A stretch of DNA of 5,672 nucleotides from Bacteroidota bacterium. GTDB lineage: Bacteria > Bacteroidota > Bacteroidia > Chitinophagales > Chitinophagaceae. The stretch is taken from positions 1 to 5,672 of the forward strand of contig JAKAJX010000131.1 in NCBI GenBank assembly GCA_021824855.1. Reading direction: 5' to 3'. Positions within the stretch are counted from its first letter, which is position 1. Each line of letters starts with the position of its first letter. The translations under genes and the position numbers were made by a program. Of this stretch, positions 5,453 to 5,672 are shown piece by piece. Below the pieces are notes generated by a model, which saw only the letters and a program-made list of their open reading frames with translations, had not been told where the DNA came from and did not search any database.

Positions 5453-5672
5453 ATGTCAAATCAGAGTTTGTTTGAAAAATTACAATTGCAAGACGAAAAA
5501 AATCTGTTAATTCAGGGATTGCCGTCTTCCATTGAAAAGCAGTTTGCAAAATTATCTTACGCCAAAAACGTAACACCTCTTTTAAAAAGTAAAAAAATAG
5601 ATTTTGCCTTAGTGTTTGCTGTTAATCAGCAGCAGCTAAACAATATTATGCGTGAAGTATTTACTGCTTTAC
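5453..5672 (+). CDS. Hypothetical protein, N-terminal fragment cut by the right edge
   Basis: An ATG at 5453 opens a frame that runs without a stop to the window end, giving 73 complete codons. The peptide begins MSNQSLFEKLQLQDEKN, continues IQGLPSSIEKQFAKL, then VTPLLKSKKIDFALVFAVN, and ends NIMREVFTAL. It is a soluble-looking, mixed alpha/beta sequence: no signal peptide, no membrane segment, and a hydrophobic strand IDFALVFAV (about 51-59). It resembles small uncharacterised Bacteroidota proteins with a 'LFxKLxLKDxK...LxxP.SFE...VDFALxF' pattern that I recall without a function, so none is assigned. A TAnnTTTG element sits 35 bases upstream. The frame on the opposite strand covering part of the same DNA (5376-5576) has no recognisable features and crosses the promoter region, so I take the plus-strand reading as real. 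Confidence 0.75.
   Translation, partial: MSNQSLFEKLQLQDEKNLLIQGLPSSIEKQFAKLSYAKNVTPLLKSKKIDFALVFAVNQQQLNNIMREVFTAL

Noticed and set aside
5376..5576. 66-codon minus-strand frame across the gap after the M48 gene and the start of the last gene
   Set aside because: It crosses the TAACTTTG element and the start of a better-supported plus-strand gene, and its peptide has no recognisable pattern.

Overview
The window looks like ordinary chromosomal core DNA from a member of the Bacteroidota, probably near Chitinophagaceae or a related Chitinophagales lineage. Three things point there. The DNA is AT-rich. Start codons lack a Shine-Dalgarno sequence and often follow A-rich tracts. Several genes are preceded by the Bacteroidota-type promoter -7 element TAnnTTTG. 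The protein sequences (S15, PNPase, PrmA, and the glycosyltransferase N-terminus) also read like that group. The lineage is inferred by eye, not from a database search.

Layout from left to right. At the left edge (1-151, minus strand) is the N-terminal end of a divergently transcribed glycosyltransferase, which probably starts at TTG. About 155 bases of AT-rich spacer follow, carrying the rpsO promoter. Then come rpsO (ribosomal protein S15, 307-576), a strong intrinsic terminator (601-640), and pnp (polynucleotide phosphorylase, 732-2891). A second intrinsic terminator (2911-2930) ends 10 bases before the start of prmA (ribosomal protein L11 methyltransferase, 2941-3765). plsY (glycerol-3-phosphate acyltransferase, true start 3835) and an M48-family metalloprotease lipoprotein (4537-5343) follow, each with its own TAnnTTTG element. 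The window ends inside a gene for a small protein I do not recognise (5453 onward), which also has a TAnnTTTG element.

Functionally, the left and middle parts concern translation and RNA turnover: S15 builds the 30S subunit, PNPase degrades mRNA, and PrmA modifies the 50S stalk protein L11. The right part concerns the cell envelope: PlsY makes lysophosphatidate for phospholipids, and the M48 lipoprotein probably does outer-membrane or periplasmic protein quality control. The rpsO-pnp order is the same as in many distant bacteria. Here a strong terminator separates the two genes, so they are probably not a simple operon. Most genes appear to be individual transcription units on the plus strand.

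I found no mobile element, CRISPR array, tRNA or rRNA gene, phage gene or novel multi-gene system. The less obvious content is the hidden glycosyltransferase fragment, the start-site corrections for rpsO and plsY, the hairpin and overlapping mini-ORF in the pnp leader, and the terminator placed almost on top of the prmA start.
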